Below, piece after piece: positions 1-4,828 of a stretch of 6,078 bases of DNA. Source of the DNA: Yes71-27 sp040758635 (GTDB lineage Bacteria > Bacillota > Desulfotomaculia > Desulfotomaculales > Ammonificaceae); NCBI GenBank assembly GCA_040758635.1, contig JBFLVI010000070.1, positions 1 through 6,078 of the forward strand. The letters run 5' to 3'. The position numbers were made by a program, and so were the translations under genes. The notes under the pieces are model-generated. The model made no database searches. It had not been told where the DNA came from and saw only the letters and a program-made list of their open reading frames with translations. Within the stretch, counting starts at the first letter, position 1; each line of letters starts with the position of its first letter.

Positions 1-1992
1 TTTGATACCAAATTACATCCAGGTGTTGTCACGCTGGCGGAGGTTTTCAAAATGAACGGCTACCGGACCATTTGTGCTACTGACGTTCCTGAACTCTTCG
101 AGCCGCTCGGGTTAACGCGGGGTTTTGATCACCTTGTAGTCCGCGACGACGCAGAGGTACTGCGCTTAGCGGATCTTTACCGAAACCAAAAGCTTTTTCT
201 TTTTATTCATTTCTTCGATGTGCATGCGCCCTATCTGTTTTCGGAGTGTCCGCCTACGGCCGAGTACAACGCGGATTATTTTAGCCTAATGAGAGACCTC
301 TACCGGATGTTCGGCCGAACTCCAACTGACACCCGTCCCTACACCCTTTGGGAGAATCTTTTCCAAGCCATCGGCAGAAAGAGAGACTACCTTTTCCGGC
401 TTTACGTTACCGGGGTAAGCAAATTCGATCGGGGCCGTTTACGGCTTTTTATTGAGGCGCTAAAAGCTTTAAACTATCTAGATCAGACGTTACTGGTCAT
501 TTTTTCTGACCACGGACAAGGTCGTTGTTTTTACCATGATCAAGATTTTTTCGGCCACGGTGGAGAACTTTTTGATGATGTTTTAAGGGTTCCTTTGATT
601 ATCCATGCACCGGGAATCACTCCTGCCGTAAAAGAAGGCTTGGTTTCGCTAGTGGATATTTTCCCCACGATTATAAAGTTCGTTGGAGTTAAATGGGAGC
701 CAAAGATGCCGATTGATGGTACATCCTGTGATAGCGAAGGCAGAAGTACGGCGTGTGCGGAGGTTTGGGTTGCCCGTAAGGGGGGTAGTATGGCAGATGA
801 TGAGCGGGGGAATCCGTTTGTCCCGCTTATGGAAGTGAGGGATAACGAATGGTTACTTTTGCAGCGCTGCCTCCGTACACGAGAAAAGAAACTAGTTGTA
901 ATGGGCAAGGAGGAAGATTTTTTGGACCCGCGAGAGTTTGAGCTGCCGGAGAGAGAATTCGTACGCGCACTATACCGCAAGCTGCTGGCCCGATTCGAAG
1001 ACGAAAGAGGGTTTCGGTATTACCTCAAGGTGCTGCACCGCGGCATCAGGCGGGAGGCACTGGTAAAAGAATTTTTAAACAGTTCAGAGTACCGTTCTCG
1101 GCCGCGGATGTACCTTTACGACCTGGCGGCCGACCCGGGAGAAAACCACCCGCGGCCGGTGGGGAACGACCTTTTAAACCTGGTGGAAGGCTACTCTTAT
1201 TTGCAGGAAATCCTGGCCCTGGAAGCCCAAGCGGTGGTAAGCGAGCCAATCTTCGGTGAGCAGAAAAGGTCAGTATCACAGATGTTTACAGGAAAGAGCC
1301 TGCCTTCCGACAGAGTCTTGCTTTTCAAAGGCCTGACCGAAAAAGAGGACCGAAGTATCGCCGTCATCCGGCGCGCCTTTGCGCTTTTCGGGGAGGATGT
1401 CGGTATCGCCTTCACCGGCGGCAAAGATTCCACCGTACTCCTGCATCTGGTCCGGCGCGCCTTTGACGGCCGGGTGCCGTTTAAGGTGATCCATATTGAC
1501 ACCACGGTGAAGTTCCCGGAGGTTTACGCCTTTCGGGACAGGCTCAAAACCGAATGGAACCTTGACCTGCGGGTTTTCCGGAACGAGGAGGCGCTAAAAT
1601 GGATCCAAATCGCCCAAAACCGGGAAGAGTGCTGCCACCAACTGAAAACAGAGCCGTTGAAGGACGCCATTCGAACGCTGGGTCTCAAGGCGCTTCTCAC
1701 CGGGGTGCGTTGGGACGAGCAGGCCGCGCGGGCCCAGGAGGAATATTTTTCGGAGCGGCAGGACCCGCCCCATACCCGCGTTCACCCGCTTCTTCACTTT
1801 ACCGAGCAGGACGTATGGGAGTATATTCGCAAATACGATATCCCTTACTGTTCCCTCTACGATAAGGGCTACCGCAGCCTGGGGTGCCAGCCCTGCACGA
1901 AACCTGCGGTTACGGGCGGCGCCGAGCGCGCCGGCCGGGCGCAGGATAAAGAGCAGGTGATGCAGCGGTTGCGGCAGTTAGGTTACTTTTAG
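1..1992 (+). CDS. Sulfatase-superfamily / DUF4214-like / PAPS-reductase-like PP-loop fusion protein (5' end outside window)
   Basis: The frame is open from base 1, and the residues before the first ATG (position 52) read TLAEVFKMNGYRT, a typical sulfatase stretch, so that ATG is internal and the true start lies upstream. 663 residues are visible; numbering here is from base 1. Sulfatase (PF00884-like) signatures are FFDVHAPY (71-78), SDHG (169-172, metal-site Asp170 and His171), GHGGELF followed by RVPLIIHAPG (185-205), VDIFPTI (218-224) and the terminal YDLAADPGE (373-381). The nucleophile region would be upstream. A DUF4214-like helical module (about 318-366: FVRALYRK...EFLNSSEYR) sits just before YDLAADPGE. 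After a linker comes a PP-loop domain: FTGGKDS (471-477), DTTVKFPE (500-507), Cys544-Cys545, GVRWDEQAARAQ (568-579) and GCQPC (Cys629, Cys632). The Cys pairs resemble [4Fe-4S] APS reductases, but the ECGLH tail is absent; the protein ends LRQLGYF. The visible part shows no membrane segment, so a cytoplasmic location is inferred. Substrate unknown. Confidence 0.9.
   Translation, partial: FDTKLHPGVVTLAEVFKMNGYRTICATDVPELFEPLGLTRGFDHLVVRDDAEVLRLADLYRNQKLFLFIHFFDVHAPYLFSECPPTAEYNADYFSLMRDLYRMFGRTPTDTRPYTLWENLFQAIGRKRDYLFRLYVTGVSKFDRGRLRLFIEALKALNYLDQTLLVIFSDHGQGRCFYHDQDFFGHGGELFDDVLRVPLIIHAPGITPAVKEGLVSLVDIFPTIIKFVGVKWEPKMPIDGTSCDSEGRSTACAEVWVARKGGSMADDERGNPFVPLMEVRDNEWLLLQRCLRTREKKLVVMGKEEDFLDPREFELPEREFVRALYRKLLARFEDERGFRYYLKVLHRGIRREALVKEFLNSSEYRSRPRMYLYDLAADPGENHPRPVGNDLLNLVEGYSYLQEILALEAQAVVSEPIFGEQKRSVSQMFTGKSLPSDRVLLFKGLTEKEDRSIAVIRRAFALFGEDVGIAFTGGKDSTVLLHLVRRAFDGRVPFKVIHIDTTVKFPEVYAFRDRLKTEWNLDLRVFRNEEALKWIQIAQNREECCHQLKTEPLKDAIRTLGLKALLTGVRWDEQAARAQEEYFSERQDPPHTRVHPLLHFTEQDVWEYIRKYDIPYCSLYDKGYRSLGCQPCTKPAVTGGAERAGRAQDKEQVMQRLRQLGYF
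952..1098 (+). other. DUF4214-like module embedded in the sulfatase-fusion gene
   Basis: This stretch encodes REFVRALYRKLLARFEDERG, then FRYYLKVLHRGIRREALVKE and FLNSSEYR. It matches the DUF4214 pattern as I know it: FV..LY...L.R.pD..G..yy...L..G.sre.l...Fl.S.EY. The usual 'gR.pd' is ARFED here. The module lies between the sulfatase core and the sulfatase C-terminal YDL..DPGE strand, so it appears inserted rather than appended. DUF4214 is known in secreted and polysaccharide-associated proteins; its molecular role is not settled. The assignment is by eye. Confidence 0.75.
1360..1989 (+). other. PAPS reductase/CysD-like PP-loop ATP-pyrophosphatase domain
   Basis: The domain begins around RAFALFGEDVGIAFTGGKDS, whose GGKDS is the PP-loop that binds the ATP pyrophosphate. 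The middle, GVRWDEQAARAQEEYFSER, resembles CysD (sulfate adenylyltransferase small subunit). ECC with LKTEPL, and GYRSLGCQPCTKP, resemble assimilatory APS reductase, in which CC and CxxC hold a [4Fe-4S] cluster. The catalytic cysteine of APS/PAPS reductases lies in a C-terminal ECGLH motif, which is not present: the chain ends ERAGRAQDKE...LRQLGYF. It is therefore best called a PP-loop Fe-S member of the PAPS-reductase family, of unknown reaction, rather than a proven reductase or adenylyltransferase. Confidence 0.85.
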
Positions 1993-1996
1993 CGTT

Positions 1997-2239
1997 TTAT
2001 TCCCCAAGTTTCCGCGGGTTCCACTGGTGGTTGCATTCGTCGCAGGCGGCCAGGGGACGCTTGACATAGAAAAGGAGGCACCCGAGCCACCAGAAGGGGA
2101 GGAGCAGCCAGAAGATCGACAGGAGAAAGCCGGCGAAGCCAAGGACGATTGTGCCGGCAAGACCGAAGTAAATCAACTTATCGTACTGCCCCACGGGAAC
2201 TATTCTGGTCGAGCCGCACCGCGGACACCTCATGATCAT
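1997..2239 (-). CDS. Small membrane protein with split zinc ribbon (80 aa)
   Basis: I recognise no named family beyond a zinc-ribbon membrane protein. The N-terminus has CPRCGS (Cys5, Cys8) and the C-terminus CDECNHQW (Cys66, Cys69); the two CxxC knuckles would join into one zinc ribbon. Between them, residues about 22-59 are almost entirely hydrophobic (IYFGLAGTIVLGFAGFLL, then SIFWLLLPFWWLGCLLFYV), enough for two membrane helices in a hairpin. That would leave both Cys pairs on the same, probably cytoplasmic, face. ATG at 2239 and a second ATG two codons later (2233) are both possible; only a G-rich run, GGGGGG or GGGG, precedes them, so the start is uncertain by two residues. An extended -10 promoter lies 34 bases upstream. 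The gene is convergent with the sulfatase fusion, with 4 bases between stop codons. The intact Cys pairs and membrane block argue that it is a real gene. Function unknown. Confidence 0.8.
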   Translation of the reverse strand: MIMRCPRCGSTRIVPVGQYDKLIYFGLAGTIVLGFAGFLLSIFWLLLPFWWLGCLLFYVKRPLAACDECNHQWNPRKLGE

Positions 2240-2272
2240 TTTTCCCCGAACCCCCCGCGATCAGTTTTCCCC

Positions 2273-2281
2273 ATTATACCA
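2273..2281 (-). promoter_or_regulatory. Extended -10 promoter for the zinc-ribbon gene
   Basis: On the minus strand this reads TGGTATAAT, a perfect sigma-A -10 hexamer with the TGn extension. No good -35 is found 17 bases upstream (CTGCCC), which extended -10 promoters tolerate. Transcription would begin near 2266 and give a leader of about 27 nt before the ATG at 2239. Confidence 0.6.
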
Positions 2282-2332
2282 GAATTCTCAGCCCGGGGCA
2301 GAGAATCGTTCTTTACTCTTGCCTTTAACCAA

Positions 2333-2362
2333 TTGCCAGCCGGGAGCCGCCGGGGTTATAAT
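2333..2362 (+). promoter_or_regulatory. Sigma-A promoter for the DegT-like gene
   Basis: TTGCCA (2333-2338, five of six bases of TTGACA) and a perfect TATAAT (2357-2362) are separated by 18 bases. The start would fall near 2369, leaving a leader of about 120 nt before the TTG start codon. It is divergent from the zinc-ribbon promoter about 50 bases to the left. Confidence 0.7.
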
Positions 2363-2368
2363 TTGCTC

Positions 2369-2489
2369 AAACAGTCAGGAAAAAGGTTTTTCGCCGGCCT
2401 GCATTCGTTGCTTGCGTGAAGAGCGGGCTTAGCCTGTTTACAGGGCTGGGCCACCGGCGTCAGCGACCGTTTTAGGAGGTTTTAATCCC
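2369..2489 (+). other. Untranslated leader of the DegT-like gene, possibly structured
   Basis: This is an estimated 5' leader of about 120 nt. CGCCGG (2392-2397) can pair with CCGGCG (2454-2459). The enclosed segment contains a smaller hairpin, AGCCTG / CAGGGCT (2431-2436 with 2441-2447, one bulged G, loop TTTA). I do not recognise any known riboswitch core, T-box motif or terminator with a U-tract. In GC-rich DNA such pairings can arise by chance, so the structure is only a suggestion. Confidence 0.3.
2474..2480 (+). promoter_or_regulatory. Ribosome binding site fixing a TTG start
   Basis: AGGAGGT is a perfect Shine-Dalgarno sequence, ending 9 bases before TTG at 2490. It supports this non-ATG codon as the start of the DegT-like gene. 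Confidence 0.85.
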
Positions 2490-3737
2490 TTGCCGGAAAA
2501 CCAGCCGGAAAGATTAAAAATAGCGGATCAGCCGGCCATCGCGGGCGGTAAACCGGTCCGGGAGGCGCGCTTGCCTTTCAACCAGCCGGATCTCGATCCG
2601 GCCGATGCGGAACAGGTGGCGGCGGTGGTCAGGAGCGGCAGGCTTGCCGCCGGGCCGAAGGTGCGGGAACTGGAGGAGCGATTCGCCGCGCTGGTCGGGG
2701 CGCGCTACGCGGTGGCCGTTTCCAGCGGGACGGCGGCGTTGCACGCCGCTTATTACGCGGCGGGGATCAGCCGGGAGGATGAGGTGATCCTCTCGCCGCT
2801 TGTCGCGCCGGCTGCGGGCAGCGCCGCCCTTTACCTCGGCGCGAGGCCTATTTTTGCGGACGTTGACGAGCGAACCTTGAACATCGACCCGGTCGAAATC
2901 GAGCGGAACATAACCGAAAGCACCCGTGGCGTGGTTGCCTCCCACTTTGGCGGCCACCCGTGCGCGATGGAGGCGATTCACGCCGTCGCCCGGCGGCACA
3001 ACCTGGCGGTAGTCGAGGACGCCACCCAGGCGTTGGGTGCGGTTTACCGGGGAAGGCCGGCCGGCAGCCTCGCTCCCGTTGCGGCTTTCAGCCTTCATCC
3101 TGAAGCGACGGTTACCGCGGGAGCCGGCGGCATGGTGATCGCCAACGACGAGGATACCTACCAGTGGCTGCGGCTGTTCACCAACCTGGGAACGGTTATG
3201 GACTGGACACAGTTGGTGAAGAGGAATGAAGGCCCCTGGCATTATGAGGTCCAGGAGTTGGGGTACGACTATCGGCCGACCGAAATGCAGGCGGCTCTGG
3301 GACTCTCGCAGTTGTCAAGGCTTGAAGCCTTCCTCAAGCGGCGGAGGGAAATCGCGGCGCGCTACAACGAGGCTTTCGCCGACCTGCCATACGTGGAAAT
3401 CCCGTACACCTCAGCGGACAGCGAGCCGGCCTGGAACCTGTACGTGCTGAAGCTAAACCTCGAGCGGTTGCGGGCGGGGCGTCGCGAGGTCTTTCTGGCG
3501 CTTCAGGCGGAAAGGATCAACGTAAGGGTACACTACCTGCCGGCCTACCTGCACCCTTTATACGGGTGGCTCGGCGACCCGAACGTCTGCACCCTGCACG
3601 AAGGTCCGCCCTGCCCGAGGGCGGAAGCTGCCTACCAGCGACTCATCACCCTGCCGCTTTATCCGAGGATGAGTGATGACGACGTGGCGGACGTCATCCG
3701 CGCGGTGCGGCGGGTGCTTCACTATTTTGCCCGGTGA
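2490..3737 (+). CDS. DegT/DnrJ/EryC1/StrS-family protein lacking the PLP lysine
   Basis: This 415-residue protein has the length of fold-type I sugar aminotransferases of the DegT family, which use PLP to make amino sugars on nucleotide carriers for surface glycans or antibiotics. Family signatures in order are: PAIAGGKPVR near the N-terminus, AAGPKVRELEERFAAL, SSGTAALHAA (cofactor phosphate region), VVEDATQALGA with Asp177 (pyridine-nitrogen partner) and Gln180, AAFSLHPEATVTAGAGGMV (198-216), LGYDYRPTEMQAALG, and the C-terminal NVRVHYLPAYLHPLY and LPLYPRMSDDDVADV. In active members the FSLHP segment continues as VKNITTGEGG, whose Lys forms the Schiff base. Here that position is Ala206 and the Glu of GEGG is Ala212. 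The frame is intact, so this is a divergent enzyme or non-catalytic homologue rather than an obvious pseudogene. Start TTG is chosen for its AGGAGGT. It appears monocistronic, with its own promoter and a hairpin after the stop. Confidence 0.92.
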   Translation: MPENQPERLKIADQPAIAGGKPVREARLPFNQPDLDPADAEQVAAVVRSGRLAAGPKVRELEERFAALVGARYAVAVSSGTAALHAAYYAAGISREDEVILSPLVAPAAGSAALYLGARPIFADVDERTLNIDPVEIERNITESTRGVVASHFGGHPCAMEAIHAVARRHNLAVVEDATQALGAVYRGRPAGSLAPVAAFSLHPEATVTAGAGGMVIANDEDTYQWLRLFTNLGTVMDWTQLVKRNEGPWHYEVQELGYDYRPTEMQAALGLSQLSRLEAFLKRRREIAARYNEAFADLPYVEIPYTSADSEPAWNLYVLKLNLERLRAGRREVFLALQAERINVRVHYLPAYLHPLYGWLGDPNVCTLHEGPPCPRAEAAYQRLITLPLYPRMSDDDVADVIRAVRRVLHYFAR

Positions 3738-3744
3738 AGGCAAA

Positions 3745-3766
3745 GGCCCCGGATTGCTCCGGGGCC
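3745..3766. terminator. Hairpin between convergent genes, probable bidirectional terminator
   Basis: GGCCCCGGA pairs perfectly with TCCGGGGCC around a TTGC loop (9 bp, 22 nt). It lies 7 bases after the DegT-like stop and 19 bases beyond the stop of the minus-strand gene. Neither side has a long U-tract (only TTT after the stem on the minus strand), so intrinsic termination may be weak. Confidence 0.6.
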
Positions 3767-3785
3767 CGGGAGTACTCGCCGGTTA

Positions 3786-4565
3786 TTAGTTGTTTATTAC
3801 CACCGTTTGGACTTCCGCGACCCAGGTCACGTTCACGTCGAGGTTTTCGGCCACAAAGCGCAGCGGGACCATCGTCCGGTTGTTTACGATCTTCGGCGGC
3901 ACGTCGAGCTTCACGAATTTGCCGTTCACCCGGGCGTTCGGCTTGTCGATCGCCAGGACGATGACCTTGTCACCCTTTCTGATGATGGCGGTCCTCGTTT
4001 TCGGGTCCCAGCTGACATCGGCGCCAAGCTTTTCGGCGACCGCGCGGATGGGCATGAGCGTCCGAGCCCGCACTATTTGCGGCGGTACGTCAAAGGTCAT
4101 CTTCTGTCCGAAGGCGAAGACGAGCACCTGCTCTTTGTGCCGCTTCCGCCACAGCCGCACAAACTCCTTGTAGTGTTCCTGGTTTTGCGGGTCGTCGTAG
4201 ATCATCTCGGCTACGGTTGCGGTGACCTCCTCTTCGTTTTCACACATCGCCTTCAGCTTTTGCCAGAGGGCGATTCGCAAGGCGCGGTTCTTGATCCGCT
4301 CGCGGATCCGTTCCCGCAGCTGTTTCGCCTCAGCTTTGTTTCTGATTCTTTCCCGGAGCGTCGTTTGAATTTCCTCTGCTTCCTGTTCTTCGTCTTCGTA
4401 GACATCCCCGCCGACGCTGGTGTCCCCGTAGACCCCTCCGCTTACCGATGCGCCATCCTGGTTGTTGTTGTTGTTGTTGCTTCCATCCTCGGACGCCCAG
4501 GCGGCGACACTGCAGGTTAGGAGGAGAACCGCCAGCATCACGGTTAGGGAGAACAACTTGCGCAT
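3786..4565 (-). CDS. Secreted copper-amine-oxidase-N-like domain protein with charged helix and poly-Asn linker
   Basis: The chosen start, ATG at 4565, gives 259 residues. It follows AGGTGGTGA at a good distance and places the signal peptide at the very N-terminus (MRKLFSLTVMLAVLLLTCSV, cleavage likely after AWA at 24). An upstream ATG at 4583 has no comparable ribosome site. LLTC is a poor lipobox, so an ordinary secreted protein is favoured. Next come a low-complexity region with six Asn (30-35), GGVYGD/GGDVYED, an acidic run (EDEEQEAEE) and an Arg/Lys/Glu-rich helix (about 70-110), possibly coiled coil. The C-terminal 110 residues match Cu_amine_oxidN1 (PF07833): two half-repeats, DVPPQIVRARTLMPIRAVAE (from 159) and DVPPKIVNNRTMVPLRFVAE (from 221), each ending in a W-x-x-x-x-x-T-x-x-I/V-I strand. 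Despite the name, this domain shows no oxidase residues and is generally treated as a cell-surface or structural module in Firmicutes. Function unknown. Divergent from the Ig-repeat gene. Confidence 0.9.
   Translation of the reverse strand: MRKLFSLTVMLAVLLLTCSVAAWASEDGSNNNNNNQDGASVSGGVYGDTSVGGDVYEDEEQEAEEIQTTLRERIRNKAEAKQLRERIRERIKNRALRIALWQKLKAMCENEEEVTATVAEMIYDDPQNQEHYKEFVRLWRKRHKEQVLVFAFGQKMTFDVPPQIVRARTLMPIRAVAEKLGADVSWDPKTRTAIIRKGDKVIVLAIDKPNARVNGKFVKLDVPPKIVNNRTMVPLRFVAENLDVNVTWVAEVQTVVINN
4461..4478 (-). repeat. (GTT)6 trinucleotide repeat encoding six Asn
   Basis: Six perfect GTT units on the plus strand read as six AAC codons in the minus-strand gene, just after the signal peptide. 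Length changes by slippage would stay in frame and only vary a linker. Confidence 0.9.
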
Positions 4566-4569
4566 CCTA

Positions 4570-4578
4570 TCACCACCT
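4570..4578 (-). promoter_or_regulatory. Ribosome binding site deciding the start at 4565
   Basis: On the minus strand this reads AGGTGGTGA, one mismatch from the anti-SD complement AGGAGGTGA, with 4 bases between it and ATG at 4565. It favours this start over the ATG at 4583. The same AGGTGGT variant precedes the divergent gene. Confidence 0.75.
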
Positions 4579-4666
4579 TCCAAGTTTTACTGGTTTGGTT
4601 TCAATCCTTTCCCGAGTAGAAAATCGTCTCACCCCCTCAAGCGCTTCCTACTCTATAAATAAGTAT

Positions 4667-4673
4667 TTCGACA
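4667..4673 (-). promoter_or_regulatory. Putative Spo0A box toward the copper-amine-oxidase-N-like gene
   Basis: On the minus strand this reads TGTCGAA, an exact match to the Spo0A consensus box. It lies about 100 bases upstream of the start at 4565. A -10 at the expected distance is not clear, so whether it would activate or repress cannot be told. Confidence 0.5.
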
Positions 4674-4763
4674 AAATTTTTTGGGGGTTAATTACCAGAG
4701 TCCCTCTTAATACGAATTTGGGATAAACCCCCCGGTCGCCTGGGTTAAGTTTTTGTCTACAAG

Positions 4764-4770
4764 TGTCGAA
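4764..4770 (+). promoter_or_regulatory. Putative Spo0A box toward the Ig-repeat gene
   Basis: TGTCGAA is an exact Spo0A box. A degenerate copy, TGTCTAC (4754-4760, two mismatches), begins exactly 10 bases upstream, the head-to-tail spacing used by Spo0A dimers. With the TATAAG at 4791-4796 as -10, the box would be centred near -35, as in Spo0A-activated sigma-A promoters such as spoIIG. Confidence 0.55.
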
Positions 4771-4790
4771 AAACGGGTTAGGCGGGTGTG

Positions 4791-4796
4791 TATAAG
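4791..4796 (+). promoter_or_regulatory. Candidate -10 element for the Ig-repeat gene
   Basis: TATAAG matches five of six bases of TATAAT. No normal -35 lies 16-18 bases upstream (GAAAAA), which fits a promoter dependent on an activator bound at the Spo0A box 20 bases upstream. The start would be near 4802. Confidence 0.45.
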
Positions 4797-4818
4797 TTAA
4801 TAAAAGGTGTTTTGAGAG

Positions 4819-4825
4819 AGGTGGT
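4819..4825 (+). promoter_or_regulatory. Ribosome binding site supporting the GTG start
   Basis: AGGTGGT ends 3 bases before GTG at 4829; the AGG core is 7 bases away. Its position, immediately ahead of a signal-peptide-coding frame, decides the start. Confidence 0.7.
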
Positions 4826-4828
4826 AGC

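Larger units (their letters stand above)
4566..4828. other. Divergent intergenic region of the two secreted-protein genes
   Basis: This 263-base non-coding stretch is markedly more AT-rich than its neighbours. It holds two Spo0A-box matches facing outward, a -10-like TATAAG toward the right gene, both ribosome sites, and a 7-bp inverted repeat (GGGGGTT 4683-4689 with AACCCCC 4726-4732). I found no convincing -10/-35 pair toward the left gene; ATTTATAGAG (4660-4651, minus strand) is only suggestive. No stable RNA gene is evident. Confidence 0.6.

Noticed and set aside
52..54. ATG at 52 as the start of the sulfatase-fusion gene
   Set aside because: The same frame is open back to base 1 and encodes sulfatase-like residues (HPGVVTLAEVFK) directly joined to NGYRT; there is no ribosome site before this ATG, so it is an internal Met.
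2027..2419. Plus-strand 130-codon frame across the zinc-ribbon gene and intergenic region
   Set aside because: It lies antisense to the CxxC-containing membrane protein and runs through both promoters; no ribosome site or motif supports it.
2514..3242. A 242-codon open frame on the minus strand inside the DegT-like gene
   Set aside because: It is antisense to a clearly conserved protein; its Arg/Gly-rich composition and lack of recognisable motifs are typical of shadow frames in GC-rich DNA.
3807..4520. A 237-codon open frame on the plus strand across the copper-amine-oxidase-N-like gene
   Set aside because: The minus strand has a signal peptide, a ribosome site and a duplicated known domain; the plus-strand product shows no family features and is a shadow.
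4597..4610. GGTTTCAATCC, resembling the edge of a clostridial CRISPR repeat (GTTTCAAT/ATTGAAAC)
   Set aside because: It occurs once only, with no repeat copy at spacer distance, so there is no array.
4683..4732. GGGGGTT / AACCCCC inverted repeat as a terminator or attachment site
   Set aside because: The arms are only 7 bp and 36 bases apart, without a U-tract or a second copy elsewhere in the window; kept only as a remark in the intergenic entry.
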